Assembly (NCBI GenBank): GCA_950295325.1
Contig: OX485809.1
Span: 36,213,081 to 36,277,080 of the forward strand
Reading direction: 5' to 3'
Source: Polytrichum commune
Taxonomy: Eukaryota > Streptophyta > Polytrichopsida > Polytrichales > Polytrichaceae
DNA length: 64,000 nucleotides
The notes under the pieces were generated by a model, which ran no database searches, was not told the DNA's origin, and was given only the letters and a program-made list of their open reading frames with translations. The translations under genes were made by a program, and so were the position numbers. Positions 1-11,488 of the stretch are shown in pieces. How positions within the stretch are numbered: the first letter of the stretch is position 1; the number at the start of each line of letters is the position of its first letter.

Positions 1-2814
1 TTCTTGCCATCCAACTTGTCCAAGTATCTTATGTTTGTAGTTAGATATTCCAATTCAGGTAGGTGCAATGTCCATGTGGCGAAATCCCCAGCATGGTCAC
101 CAAAATGTTGAGGCCACCTTCAACCCTCGGCCTTAGACGGAGTAACCCGCTATTGACCGGTTTACATAGACATTACTCCCATCCAAATTAGCTCACCCTA
201 AACTTTCATTCTTGTAGGTGGTTTGATACAAATTACTCCAATATTCAACATGATGTTCTAATGAATCTCTAATGAGAAGGTGCCCTAGGTTTTCAAGTTA
301 ATGTTCCCCTAAATCCTAATGTTGAGGTTAAGTGTTCTTAAAGGAAAACCACTCTGATATACAATATCTTGTAGGATTACGTAATCTCTTTCATGGTTTG
401 AATGACTTGTTTGCCATAAGAGTGGTTCCTCAAGAGTTTCAAGGTTTTGGTATAAATTTCTAAGCATATTCTCTCACTAAGTGCGAGAGACTAAGATTAC
501 TTAGCTTCCTCATCGTTCATCAAGAACCCGTTACCAAGTAATCTTGTATTGACCCCTTAGACTCCCACAGTTGGTTGAAGCTAGATTCACATGTTCTAAG
601 TTTAATACTTCAAGACTTTTGCCTAAGTGTTAAATCGGAGGGAACTTAATTATCCCTATCCCTTAATTCTCCAATCTAATTAAGTTTTAATGAGAAAATT
701 TTGGTGGTATGATAATGACACTACCTCCGGTACCTTCATTGCATATTCACTCGACCCTAGGAATTCTTTATTTGAAGGGTTAGGTTAACTACCAATCTTC
801 ATTAAAAAAGGAATGTCCCAAAAGGAATCACTTGGTTGATGCTCTCATAATTTCAAGTGCTACCCTTGATGCCATTGAAATTACCTTAGGTTGATCCGAA
901 ACGGCTATGGTTAGGGGATTCAATTATCATGAGATGGATATGCCCGCTTGCTGGCCTCTCCGAAATCTTCCCCTCCCATCCATGGGCGGCTACATCCATT
1001 GTAATGATTCCATACCTTTGTTTGGAGTGGCCTTGAGGCTACGGATTGGCAACTCACTTGAGTATACTGGGGTAGTATCCTCACCACATGCCTAGGTGAG
1101 TCATTGGGGAATATACCTTAATCTTCCGTTTAATGCTTTCCATCGAAATTCCCTCCTTTGATATAAGTGAGGTCTGGGTAAATCTTTCCTTCATTCCGGA
1201 GTAATCATGCAATCCTACAACTCCTAAATCATCTTCCTTCCCAGATCCCCTCTTCGGTTCTTGATTCTTTAAAGAGGTCATTCGAAAACCCATTGTTTTA
1301 CACTTTTACCTTGGTGCAATCAAGCGAGCATTTTCAATGCCAACGAATTAGTGACCAAATATACCTCGGTTAAACACACTAGCTTCGAGAAGGCTAGGAG
1401 AATCGTGACACTCATGTAGGGTCTTCGAAGCAAATGAAGTGCATTAGGGCCTACAACTTGGCCTCTTATATAGCTTTTAACATCTAGGTTTTTGCATGAT
1501 TCTATAAATATCAAATGCGGCTATATTTAGCTATATGTCCATTTATAGCCTGGATTTCAAGTCTTCACTCTAATTTTATAAATCTACCCCCTTGAGATGT
1601 TTCTATTAGTTATATACCCTTTGGTGTCTTCCGGTTATATATTCATCTCATCTTCATCTCATCTATTCTATTTTGGTCACATGCCTAATTATGTGGATGT
1701 CTTTTCGATTCTCGTACCTAACCCTATTCCCACTGCATAAGGCCTATTCCCACTACCTAAGGTCTATCGGCTCTCGTGCCTACTTATACCCGGTCGGCCG
1801 GTCCTCTGGTCAGGTGCTTATTCTTCTTCTTTGTCCATGTCCCGGGCCTCTCATTCGTATGGCTTGCTCCCAGACACCTGCCTTCGTGGTCCTCCTTCTC
1901 CGGCCGCTAGCTCTCTTCCTTCGGCTGTTGGCTCTCTTCCTTCGAGCCCTTAGTTGATTTGTCTCGGTGCCTTCTTCCCGCCTTTCCTCCTGGATGTAGC
2001 TTTGTGTTGAGTCTACACATTTCTAAGATACCATGCTATAAAATTGCGAAAGGGTTTTATTGTATACATTCCCCCATCCCGCTCATAGTGGATGCAAATT
2101 TGTTGACGGATGAAAAGAATGGTTGAAGAACGTTGGATGACGGGTTAGGAAAGCAACGTGGAAGAAATTGGTTTAACTTATGGCATTGCGAGAATTTGGT
2201 GTTTTGTTGGCATCTACAAAATGTATACCTTCTAGCAAATTCGTGATGGCATTTATTTATTTATTTCTCACATGGATAAAAATGTAGTGGGATTTCCATC
2301 ACTTTGCTTGGGAGTGTCCTTAATTTATGCTTTTGCAATGCATTTCATGTTGCTCTTGAGTGTGTATCCATTTTGTGTATGCATGTTTTGTATTGTGGCT
2401 TTATGAAATTGTTGTGAGGCTAAACCGCATTCCAATGAACTATTGGCTTTGCCTTTTGAGATGGTTTTGGAAATGAGCCAAAGTTTGGCCTTAGTTGGAC
2501 AACCAACTAGAATTGGTCACGTGTGAAAGATAATTATAGAGCATAGCATTCTTCCAACCAATGGTAAGCTCGCCTCCCTCGACAGTAGGGGAAGATCGGC
2601 GATCAAGAAGCACGAGGCGGTGAAGAGAACCCGTGGCCAAGTTCGACACCGAGACCACAATCGGAGGAGGAGTCGGAGCGGAGGGCTGAGAGCCCAAAAA
2701 GGAGACCGTGGGTGAAAAGACAGGAGGACGGCAGAAGAACCATGAGCGATGGGACAAAGGGCCGTCACGGGGAGAGGCCACGTGGCCGAGGGAGAAGGCA
2801 GCGGCTTAAGTACG

Positions 2815-2955
2815 AGCCGGGAGCGGACTGGGAACGCACAAGGGTTCCGGGAACGGGCCGGGAACGCGACTACGGCTCGGGAACATGACGCGTCGGCTTG
2901 GGAACGCGCGACGGTTCCGGGAACGGGCCGGGAACGTGACAGAAGTACCGGGAAC
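2815..2955. repeat. GC-rich GGGAACG minisatellite
   Basis: The words GGGAACG and CCGGGAACGGGCCGGGAACG recur. The block starting GGTTCCGGGAACGGGCC is present at 2843 and again at 2913, a 70-bp period. The tract is far more GC-rich than its surroundings. The overlapping open frames here are composition artefacts. Confidence 0.6.
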
Positions 2956-3377
2956 AAGCAGGGCTTAGGCCGAATAGCGGATTACTAGTAAATCCAACGG
3001 ACGGTCGGATTAAGGGCCGGGATTAGGGCCAGTTAGATAGGACGGAATACTTAGGAGAATGTAAATAGGACCATTTTGAGAAATGTAAGGACACGGTCCT
3101 ATTCCCGTTTATAAACACATGTCAATTAGGTAGCTAAAAGATATGAAGAGATATGTAATTAGGATTTACATGTTAGACTATTTAAATTTGAACTCTACGT
3201 ATTAAAGACATTTCAATTCGGCTATTAATAGATACAGAGTTAAAATTAGCCGAACTAACATTTACAAAAATCTTAGAAAAATATAGATTTGTAAGACTAT
3301 ATAAAGAGGCCAACTAGAGGCCCCTAATACACTTCATTCGCTCAAGCAAATTTTACATGAGTGTCAAGAGACCTCAA

Positions 3378-3465
3378 GCGTGCTACCTTTCGATAAATGT
3401 GCTACCTTTCGATAAAAGTGCTACCGTTCGATAATGTGATACCTTTCCATATTGTGTTACCATTC
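3378..3465. repeat. Short tandem repeat, about 20-bp unit
   Basis: About five degenerate copies of GTGCTACCTTTCGATAAA lie head to tail, with units decaying towards the right (GTGATACCTTTCCATATT, GTGTTACCATTC). Confidence 0.65.
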
Positions 3466-5109
3466 TTGCACCGAAAGGATTGACAAATCGGACGATACAT
3501 TGAAGACTTAGAAAGAAGATAAAATTCCTTCTAACTTAAGGAAAACGACTAAGGTTGGAATTTTAAAGGGCTCAAAAACTTTAGGTGAAATACCTAAGGA
3601 AGAACTTGTCGCGAGACAACATTTGTAAGAAGCCCAAGAGGGCGATCTTTTGAAGAACAATCACAAGATTTTTGTACAAGTAACACTTGAGCTTAAAAAG
3701 GATTTTAAGTTGCTATCCGACTACTTGAGCAATTGTTGGACTAAGGTGTGTTATCCATGGCATTAGGATAGGCACCGCAAGGCATTAGATTTCCACATAT
3801 GCTCCCGCATGCAATCGGAACACTACCACAACATGCTACCATTCGACGGAAGAGAATTAAGGAATTCCGAGCAACTTGAGAGAGTAAAGATTTAGAAAAA
3901 GAATTAAAAACTTATGTGAGCCCGAAGTACGAATTGAGTTGAGAATCCGATAAGGACTTAGGAATTACATGTGAGATTTACCTAAGGGGATTTACTTAAA
4001 ACGGACTACGAATGAATTAGGTTTTGGGATTCTCATGAAAGCTAACTTAATGGCTAGAAGTGGATGTACCACATACTTGAGTATAAAGTGGGAATTGAAT
4101 TATGTGCCTCCACGTTTGGCAACCCCTCGGATTTGATTTACTGGAATTACATCACCGCCACCACATGAGGGTATGATTACTACCAATTGAGGGTCCGCCA
4201 AGTGGGCATATCAAAACATCCTCTCTCATCATACCTATCAAATCGATCCAAGGTGATAGAGGAGAAATGAGTAGGGAATTAAAGAGATAAATGAGAGGCT
4301 TAATTAAGCTCTATCCTTGAGGGATATCTTCGGGAATTTGATAGATCTTATCCGTCCCTTTTGAGAATAAGGCTACCAAGGGAGAGAGTGTACGAAGAAT
4401 GTTTTCATGTCCGTGGGTTTAATACAAAGCCGGGAAATATAATTTAGTGAGGGAATATGCTTGCAAACATTTTCTTCATTGATACTTGGTTTGCGAACGA
4501 CTCGCTAATCATTCAAACCATGAAGGAGTTGGAGTGAATCTACAAGATATTAGACTTAAGGAATGATTTCCCTTCACAACACTTAACCTTGACATTAGAG
4601 ATGTAGGGAACATTATCTTAAGATCTAAGGTACCTATCCATTTAAGAGATTATTTAAAAGGAACTACATACTGAGAAAGATTGTAAAAGTAGTTCTCGTT
4701 GAAAGTACTTTAAGGGAACATAAACTTGATACCTCGGACACTATATCCCCAAGGACTTATGAAAGGGTCTCAATCGCCACATTCTAGATCAAAAGAAGTA
4801 TTGTATACTAAATCTATATAAAGGTTTAGGAACACCAAACCTTGACATTACATTCACGGTAACATAATCTTGGAATCTTATACCAACTACTCTTAGAAAG
4901 TTTATAAGGACATTGGAGCTACATGTTACCAAATTGAGACACAGAGGAATGCAAACACCTTCACGAGACTTAGAGAAAAGGAGTTCTAATTTTGGTGGGA
5001 GTAACTTCCATGTAAACCGGTTCAGCAGCGGGTTACACCGTCTTAGGCTGGAAGGTTGAAGGTGCCCTCCACAACCAACCACTTGTTGATTATAATAAAC
5101 ATATGGTAC

Positions 5110-7400
5110 ATGAAAATGACTAACCATATTCTTTCAAATTAATTAAAATGTGTTACAAAATATGCACAATTAGAAAATCACTTTATTGAATGGGTCATTA
5201 ATTGCTTGTGAGTAAGATAATACACCCAAAAAATTATACCGTCACCGCATGTGGTGTCTGTAAGTCATACTAAGTGTCAACCCCATGACCACATGTGGAC
5301 GAATTGAAGTCGGGATGGTAATATTTGTAAACGTATTCAAAAGAAGTGTCATTAGAAATGTTACCACAATGACATAAAATATCATATGACACTAAATACA
5401 ATATTTAGTCTAGTCACTTATTATGAAAGATACCACCGACCATTGAGTCACAATCATCCTTCTAACCATTCAATGGCCCCAGGTTTCTCACTAAGGTATG
5501 TGGGTGTTATTTGGTTTGCTCTCCATGTTCTTCAACTTCTAAGAAATAGATCTACATAACAAAACTTGTAATGCATCAGCAAATTAATGATGAACTCCTC
5601 TTATTTAGTTATGGTTATAATAAGTGCATGTTTGTCGATTCTTTAACTAAACACATAGGTTCAATTGTATTCACTATTGAGTGTGTAGTAGGTAATAAAA
5701 CTTGAAGATGCAATGCAATCTCTTTAAAAAAATGTAGCTTTATGGTGTTTGTTCTTTGATCGTCACCGAACCACATAGGTCTCCGATTTTTTTAATTTTT
5801 TTATTAACACATGCATACCATGACCTTATGCATAGATGAACTAGAACAATTGGGTTGCGTCATCTTCATTGTCATCGATTCCTATTGCAAAGTTATAATT
5901 TTAAACTTATAGACCACATCTATACTCATAACATTATTCATATTCATAACAATGTTATGTGGGACTAACAATATTCCACGTAATATTCATGAATATTCCC
6001 ACATACACAGTTATGGATCTTAATAATGTTATGCGGTTGTTATTTTTGCATGAAATATATAACATAGAAGCAATGAACATTAAAAAAAACTATTTCCACA
6101 ATATTCTAAAACTTGGCGAAGTCCTCTTGAACCCATTTGCTATGCATATTGCACAAGCAAAAGTACTCCACCATTTATGGCATTTACTGGCACTTTCTAT
6201 TCATAGTACAAGCATACTATAAGTTTTTACTTAGAATGTGAGTATTTACCAAAGAAAGTCGTTTATGTTTTATAATGTTAAAACAACATGAAAGGCCTTT
6301 GTTGGTAGAGGAACTAAAATCCATCGTAACCATTCATTGAACATTTGTGGCATTATGTAATTCCAAATAGCCTAGTGACACTAAATATCATAAATGGTGT
6401 AGCACAAGAGGTAGAGCAACAATTGCTATTCTAAATAAAAAGTACAATGAATCCTCTAAATATGAGAGTCGATCTCTGACTACCCCTTCTCATGAGCCAT
6501 GGGGAGATGGTGGATGGGCATTTGAGTTAGATGGCAATCATTTTTGAATTCCACATGCATTTTACCCTATAATGATTGTTTTGTGTTGGTAGTCACTGTT
6601 GCTCAACCATACTAGCATACATGCTTACATTACAATCTTATGATTTTGAATCTAAGCACAGTCGAATGTTTTTTATGAACAATCCTAACTCTACATGGAT
6701 GCCATCCATACAATACGATCTACCTTAAGAAGGTGTTGATGCTCATTGATGAGCTTATGAATTGGAGTGAATTATTTTAAGCAGTTTGACAAAAAAAAAG
6801 TTGCTTCATTCTTTAGAAATTAAGAATGACATTCATGTCCATTATCATTATTGTCATCTACACTACATACCAAACGAGATGTTTTCATTTTAAACCAACT
6901 TAACTTTGTGAAAAGAAAACCGTGACCTTCCATATTTGTTAACAAAGTGCATGGTGCATAGCATTCAAGAAAGTTGGATTGGTGATGTGAGGCTTTATAT
7001 GACATCAAGTGGATAATGGTCAATGGTGACCTACACTTATCACGCGCTCTCTCATACTAGGGGTGTGCGTGATGATAAACACAAGAGACTAAATTCTATC
7101 GAGATGGAGTTTAGGATTGTAACAAGGGACATGTGAGCCCATTGGTCACCCATTTAAATGTACAATATGTTTGTACCTACTATGAGCGATCTATTATGCC
7201 GACCAATGATAAGTTGGCTAGATCATGGACAAGATGGTCATTCATTGGTCCACATAGGTCTCACTCTTGTAGGCACGGTTACCGATATTGGTCTAGTAGA
7301 TACATGACATCCTATTGATGAGTGGTCCCTCACATAATTATCACTTTCTTTACTCATGTAACTTATTGCTCATTAAACTTGGCGTGAGTTTCACGATAAA
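5110..7400. other. Gene-free AT-rich interval
   Basis: I see no frame with recognisable protein similarity, no tRNA-like sequence and no clear terminal repeats. Open frames here are under 90 codons and low in complexity. Confidence 0.5.
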
Positions 7401-7744
7401 CTTGGGGGACTAAGGCCGATACCTCACGGGCGTCAGGCCGATACCTCCTGCAGGCTAGGGTTCCGGGTTTTAAATAGGTGCCAGGCTTGCACACCTGGCA
7501 CGACGTCACCACACGAGGGGGCTGGCAGCCCCGGCCTTACAGAAGCTTCCCGGAAATGAGCTCGGCCTCTCTGCAGGGGTCCAGCAAAAGTGGCACTGGC
7601 TCCATGAGCCTTTCTTCCAGCAGAGTGCAGAGCTGCAGCCTCCAGCAGAGTGCAAGGTCCAGCATAGTGCATAATTGATTTCTTTCCTTCCTTAGGACCA
7701 ACTCTTGGTCAAATATTTTTTAGGTTTTAAGGTCGGCTCTGAGC

Positions 7745-9151
7745 ATGGACCGAGAGGTGCACAGGCTCGTAGTTTTGCTCGTCCTTCAATACTCATTGTT
7801 GATGATTTTGGAAACCCTATTAACGGAGCAAGAAAATTTGCTCATATTTCAGTGGTATCAACTATGTTGCGTGACAATGGCGATACAGGGTGTGCGACGA
7901 GTTCGCGCGTCGTGGCCACGAAGGTTGTGGGCTCATGATAGGGGATTGCACAGGCCCGGATTTTTTGATCAAAATTTGTTGGGTTCCTTCAACGCGAGAG
8001 AATTCAAAGCTCGAATGTGCATGGACGAGTCGACATTTGAGTATCTGTGTAGCACACTTGCACCTTGTTTGACTAGGCAAGATACGAACATGCGTCTGGC
8101 TGTCCCCGTCCAAGTGAAGGTGGCAGTGTCCATATCAAGACTAGCCACAGGTAACAGTATGCAGAGCATTGCGGACTTGTATAAAATAGGTTTTTCCACG
8201 AGTCAACTTGCAGTCTCCCAGTTCACTGCCGCCATGAAATCCGTTTTGTTGAAAAAATTTATCAGGTGGCCCTTTGTCAGTGTTATGGATAAGTTTGCGC
8301 AGGAATTTCAGGATATCCACAATATACCGTATGTTGTGGGGGCCGTTGATGGCTCTCACATACCCATCATTGCGCCCCGTCTACACGCCGCAGATTATTA
8401 CAACCGGAAGGGTTTCCATTCCATACTCCTGCAGGGTGTCGTATCTAGTAAATGTCTCTTTTGGGATTTTGATATTGGGTGGGTAGGATCTATGCATGAT
8501 GCGAACCTGTGGTCGAGGACGCACATTGGAACCTACTGCGAGGCGGGTAGACTATCACCGTATGTATTGGTAGGGGATGCGGCCTATCCTTGTCGTCCTT
8601 GGATGCTTGCCCCCTTCAAAGGGCATAAGGACGGTCTTACGAGGGAGGAGTACCATTGGAATTACGTGCAGAGCTCGACGCGGATGTGTGTGGAGCGAGC
8701 TTTCGGTATGCTTAAAGGTAGGTGGCGCATTCTTTTGAAAAGGATGGATGTCCACTTAAAGAATGTGCCTGACCTTGTGAGCACGTGTTTGCTACTCCAC
8801 AACATATGCATAATATTCAGGGATATTTTCTGGAAAAATGAATGGTTAGAAAAGGCTATGCATGAAGTACATGACGCATTGGCAATGGGAACCGCGGCAG
8901 GTGCAACCGCTCAAGAGAGGTTGGCCGTTGCTAACCACGCATTACACACATTGGCGGGCATAGATGACAGTTCAAGAGAAACACTGGAATATCTCAAGCA
9001 AGAGTGTGCGAGGGAGTTCGAAATTGCAATGAGTACGGGTGGCAAGTCTGCAAAAGAACTTTGTGCACGAAGAAATGGAATTGCTCGTAGCCTTTGGATG
9101 GCCAAGACCAAGGCGGCCGTGGCACAAACTTTTGCATCAAATAGTGATTGA
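7745..9151 (+). CDS. PIF/Harbinger DDE transposase
   Basis: This 468-codon open frame encodes a PIF/Harbinger-superfamily (DDE_Tnp_4) nuclease, the catalytic transposase that cuts and pastes elements with 3-bp TTA/TAA target sites. The DDE triad is visible: Asp202 in GAVDGSH, Asp278 in LVGDAAYP and Glu317 in CVERAFGMLKGRW. Upstream, residues about 120-160 form the helix-turn-helix-like region (TGNSMQSIADLYKIGFS) usual in the family, and LLHNIC at about 350 is the typical C-terminal motif. There are no internal stops, so the catalytic gene looks intact. The first 60 residues do not resemble the family; the true start may lie downstream, or an upstream exon may exist past the AG near 7696. Its stop lies 12 bp from the stop of the convergent ORF1 partner gene on the minus strand, the usual two-gene arrangement of this superfamily. 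Terminal inverted repeats were not located. Confidence 0.9.
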   Translation: MDREVHRLVVLLVLQYSLLMILETLLTEQENLLIFQWYQLCCVTMAIQGVRRVRASWPRRLWAHDRGLHRPGFFDQNLLGSFNAREFKARMCMDESTFEYLCSTLAPCLTRQDTNMRLAVPVQVKVAVSISRLATGNSMQSIADLYKIGFSTSQLAVSQFTAAMKSVLLKKFIRWPFVSVMDKFAQEFQDIHNIPYVVGAVDGSHIPIIAPRLHAADYYNRKGFHSILLQGVVSSKCLFWDFDIGWVGSMHDANLWSRTHIGTYCEAGRLSPYVLVGDAAYPCRPWMLAPFKGHKDGLTREEYHWNYVQSSTRMCVERAFGMLKGRWRILLKRMDVHLKNVPDLVSTCLLLHNICIIFRDIFWKNEWLEKAMHEVHDALAMGTAAGATAQERLAVANHALHTLAGIDDSSRETLEYLKQECAREFEIAMSTGGKSAKELCARRNGIARSLWMAKTKAAVAQTFASNSD

Positions 9152-9648
9152 TAGGACAACTACCTATAGTTTTTCTACCAACTTTTCAATTGATTTTTGC
9201 AGGCTAAGTAATAAAGCCATCTTCATTTGGTCACTTGCCTTGAAGCTATCCACAAGTTTGTTGCTACCATCTTCTATCACGTTAATGCAACGTTCTAAAA
9301 AAATGTCGTCCTTACGTTTTGGTTCGGGGGACTTGGAGGTGCTCTCCCCGCTCCGTTGCCACGTGGTGTTCGGGTCCGAAGTGGCTGTGACCGCGGGGCC
9401 ATCCGGATTGACCGCACTTGCATGTGCGTGCGAAACTACATTCGCCCTGTCATACATAAATTCATCCACGAGCTGGTACCACCTGCACTTCTCCGAACGC
9501 TAAGAGCTTGACTTCGCGTTCATGGCTTTATCCTCTTTGTAATCGTTGTAAATGGCGCTCCATTTCTTTCGACATGCTTCGCTCTCTTTTGTGAAGTCAG
9601 GGCAAAGAGAGATGAGTTTGGTGTGTAGCCGGGACCAGTTGTCCACAC

Positions 9649-10631
9649 CTAAACCAAAATCACGGGTTAGACGGACAACCAAAATATAGGGGCACACACA
9701 CACCTATACCAATCGAAACAAACACCTAGCATGCGTGGGAAAAAATTTCTGTTGGTTGACAAAAATTGCCTAGGTCGAGCCCCTAAACCAACAACATTGT
9801 CGTAATGTCAAGTGGCAACAGAAATGAAATAAAATTACAAAAATGAAGCAACAAATATTGGTCAGGGACCAGGGCAGTCTGCAGACTGCATCAGTACCCA
9901 ATTACAGCCTCACGAGCCTCCAGGAAAAGAAAAATAGCCGAAAAACTCACTTCAATGTAATCCAGGGGCTCGGCTACAAGGGCAGTGCTGCAGACTGCAA
10001 TTCAACATAAGTAGCAGCGAGTGATCGGGGAGATTTTTTGGCATAACCGGTTGACAATCCGAGTGTTTGCAAGTCCACTGGTTACATGTCACATCCTCCG
10101 GTTTTCGTTTATTAAATTCGGGTATATTCTATAAAGTCTTCCAAAATGATACGTAAAGTTTCTGCACTCTTGAACTTCAACCGGTAATTATATTCGGCAA
10201 TTTTCCTCTAAAGTGATCTGCAATTATAAATTCCTCTAAAGTGATCGGCAATTTTCCAGCAATCTTGACTTCAACCGGTTATTTCTCAAAATCAGGCGGT
10301 TCATTTGTAACCAACTGCCGGTTCTCACCGATCATCCCTAAATCCAGCAGCGAATGTTAATGAATTTATTTATTTAAAATTTCATTTACAGAAAGGACAT
10401 CTAGGAGAGGAGGCTAGTATGAAAAAAAAAACAAAAAAAACACTTGGATCATGGTTTGAGCAACGGAGGGAAATGAAGCAGAAGAAGTGTCCGGTTGTTT
10501 GGTATTTATTAAGGGGCTTAGGGTTTAGGTACAAAAACAAATCAGGATCGAATTTTAAATTTGCAAACCTAACATACATTTGCCCAACACACATGATATC
10601 CACATCCAAAAAAGGTTAGAGAATAGGATAC
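9649..10631 (-). other. ORF1 intron carrying a MITE
   Basis: This GT-AG intron has donor CAAG/GTATCC (minus strand, GT at 10631-10630) and acceptor TTTGGTTTAG at 9649. It is 983 nt long and holds the 313-bp CCGGTT-family MITE copy at 10022-10334, so without the MITE the intron would be about 670 nt. Confidence 0.7.
10022..10334 (+). mobile_element. MITE of the CCGGTT family, copy 1 (full length)
   Basis: It begins TGATCGGGGAGA and ends TCTCACCGATCA, 12-bp terminal inverted repeats with one mismatch. The interior is rich in AACCGGTT-like words. Related copies lie at 15214-15420, 15661-15870, 16115-16205, 28025-28244 (inverted, full), 28265-28375 and 28752-29030 (broken). A target duplication is not clear. 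Confidence 0.75.
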
Positions 10632-11134
10632 CTTGCTTGGGCGGGGCACTGAAAGTGTTCTGCATCTCTCCCCTTATGGTGATTAGCTGTATCACCCAAT
10701 GGTCCTTCCAAGGGCCAATATTTTTACCAACCTCCACATCCTCTTTGCCCTCATCTAGTTCCACGACTTCCGATTTTTTCTTTACTACCTTGCACTTCTT
10801 GGTGGTCTTGGGTCGATCAGCTACGCATTCCTGTGAGCCACGTTTCTGGGCCCCCTCTGATAGATCGATGGGGGCTGTGGGAGTCCAAATTCGACGGAAA
10901 GACGGAAATACGGAAATACGGATTCCATTTCTGTATTTTCCCTGCTTATCTGAAGGTAATAGGGTCTCTTAGGTTAAAATTAATTGTACTAGGAAATAGA
11001 GTATTCTAACTCCGCCTTGTGCGATAAAACGACTTAAAATACGTACTATGACCGGTCCGTCAATTTGGATGGGCGGACCATGTAATCATGATCCGAACCA
11101 TTGGTCCGGACCAAGTAACAGACGCGCCAAGATT

Positions 11135-11260
11135 ACCCAACGGGCCGGAAGTGGCGGTTATAACGGGTTTATGACGGTTGGGGGAAGACCGTCGGAAAAC
11201 CGTTATAACCGTTTTCCGTTAATCCAAACGGTAACAGGGGAGGGATATTTAAGAGTCCCT
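11135..11260 (+). promoter_or_regulatory. Putative promoter of the inserted element: AACGG cluster plus TATA-like box
   Basis: AACGG, or its complement CCGTT, occurs about six times between roughly 11139 and 11232 (for example CCGTTATAACCGTTTTCCGT). It is followed by ATATTTAAG near 11245 and a pyrimidine-rich start region at about 11260-11280. AACGG is the core recognised by plant three-repeat MYB factors at M-phase activator sites, so cell-cycle-linked transcription is possible (inference). Confidence 0.45.
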
Positions 11261-11488
11261 TCCTTCTCCTTCCCACTTTTTTCTGATTCACAAACGATGA
11301 AATTGTTGAGAGAACGAGTGGTGAGGTTGTTGTCATTTCGAGCCGCCAGCAGTTGGATTGCTGGGACTCATCACTTTTCAGTCACCGGCAGTTGGTTTGC
11401 CGGGACTCTGTAGCAGTTAGACGGAAGAGAGGGAATCCGGAAGAGAGGGAGAGAGTTTGCAAGCCGGAAAGTTAGAAGGGAGAGGAAA

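Larger units (their letters stand above)
90..5080. repeat. Large diverged inverted repeat (arms about 90-1090 and 4090-5080)
   Basis: Segments at the left read, as reverse complement, into segments at the right in the same order. The 130-175 stretch (CGGAGTAACCCGC near 137, then the GACCGGTTTACATAG type) pairs with 5010-5060. The 300-345 stretch (GTTGAGGTTAAGTGTT) pairs with 4575-4620. The 360-410 stretch (TTTCATGGTTTGAATGA) pairs with 4510-4550. The 930-1060 stretch pairs more weakly with 4100-4210. Identity looks about 65-75 percent by eye. No open coding frame longer than about 145 codons lies inside. This could be two old copies of one element in opposite orientation or a very large foldback element. 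Confidence 0.55.
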
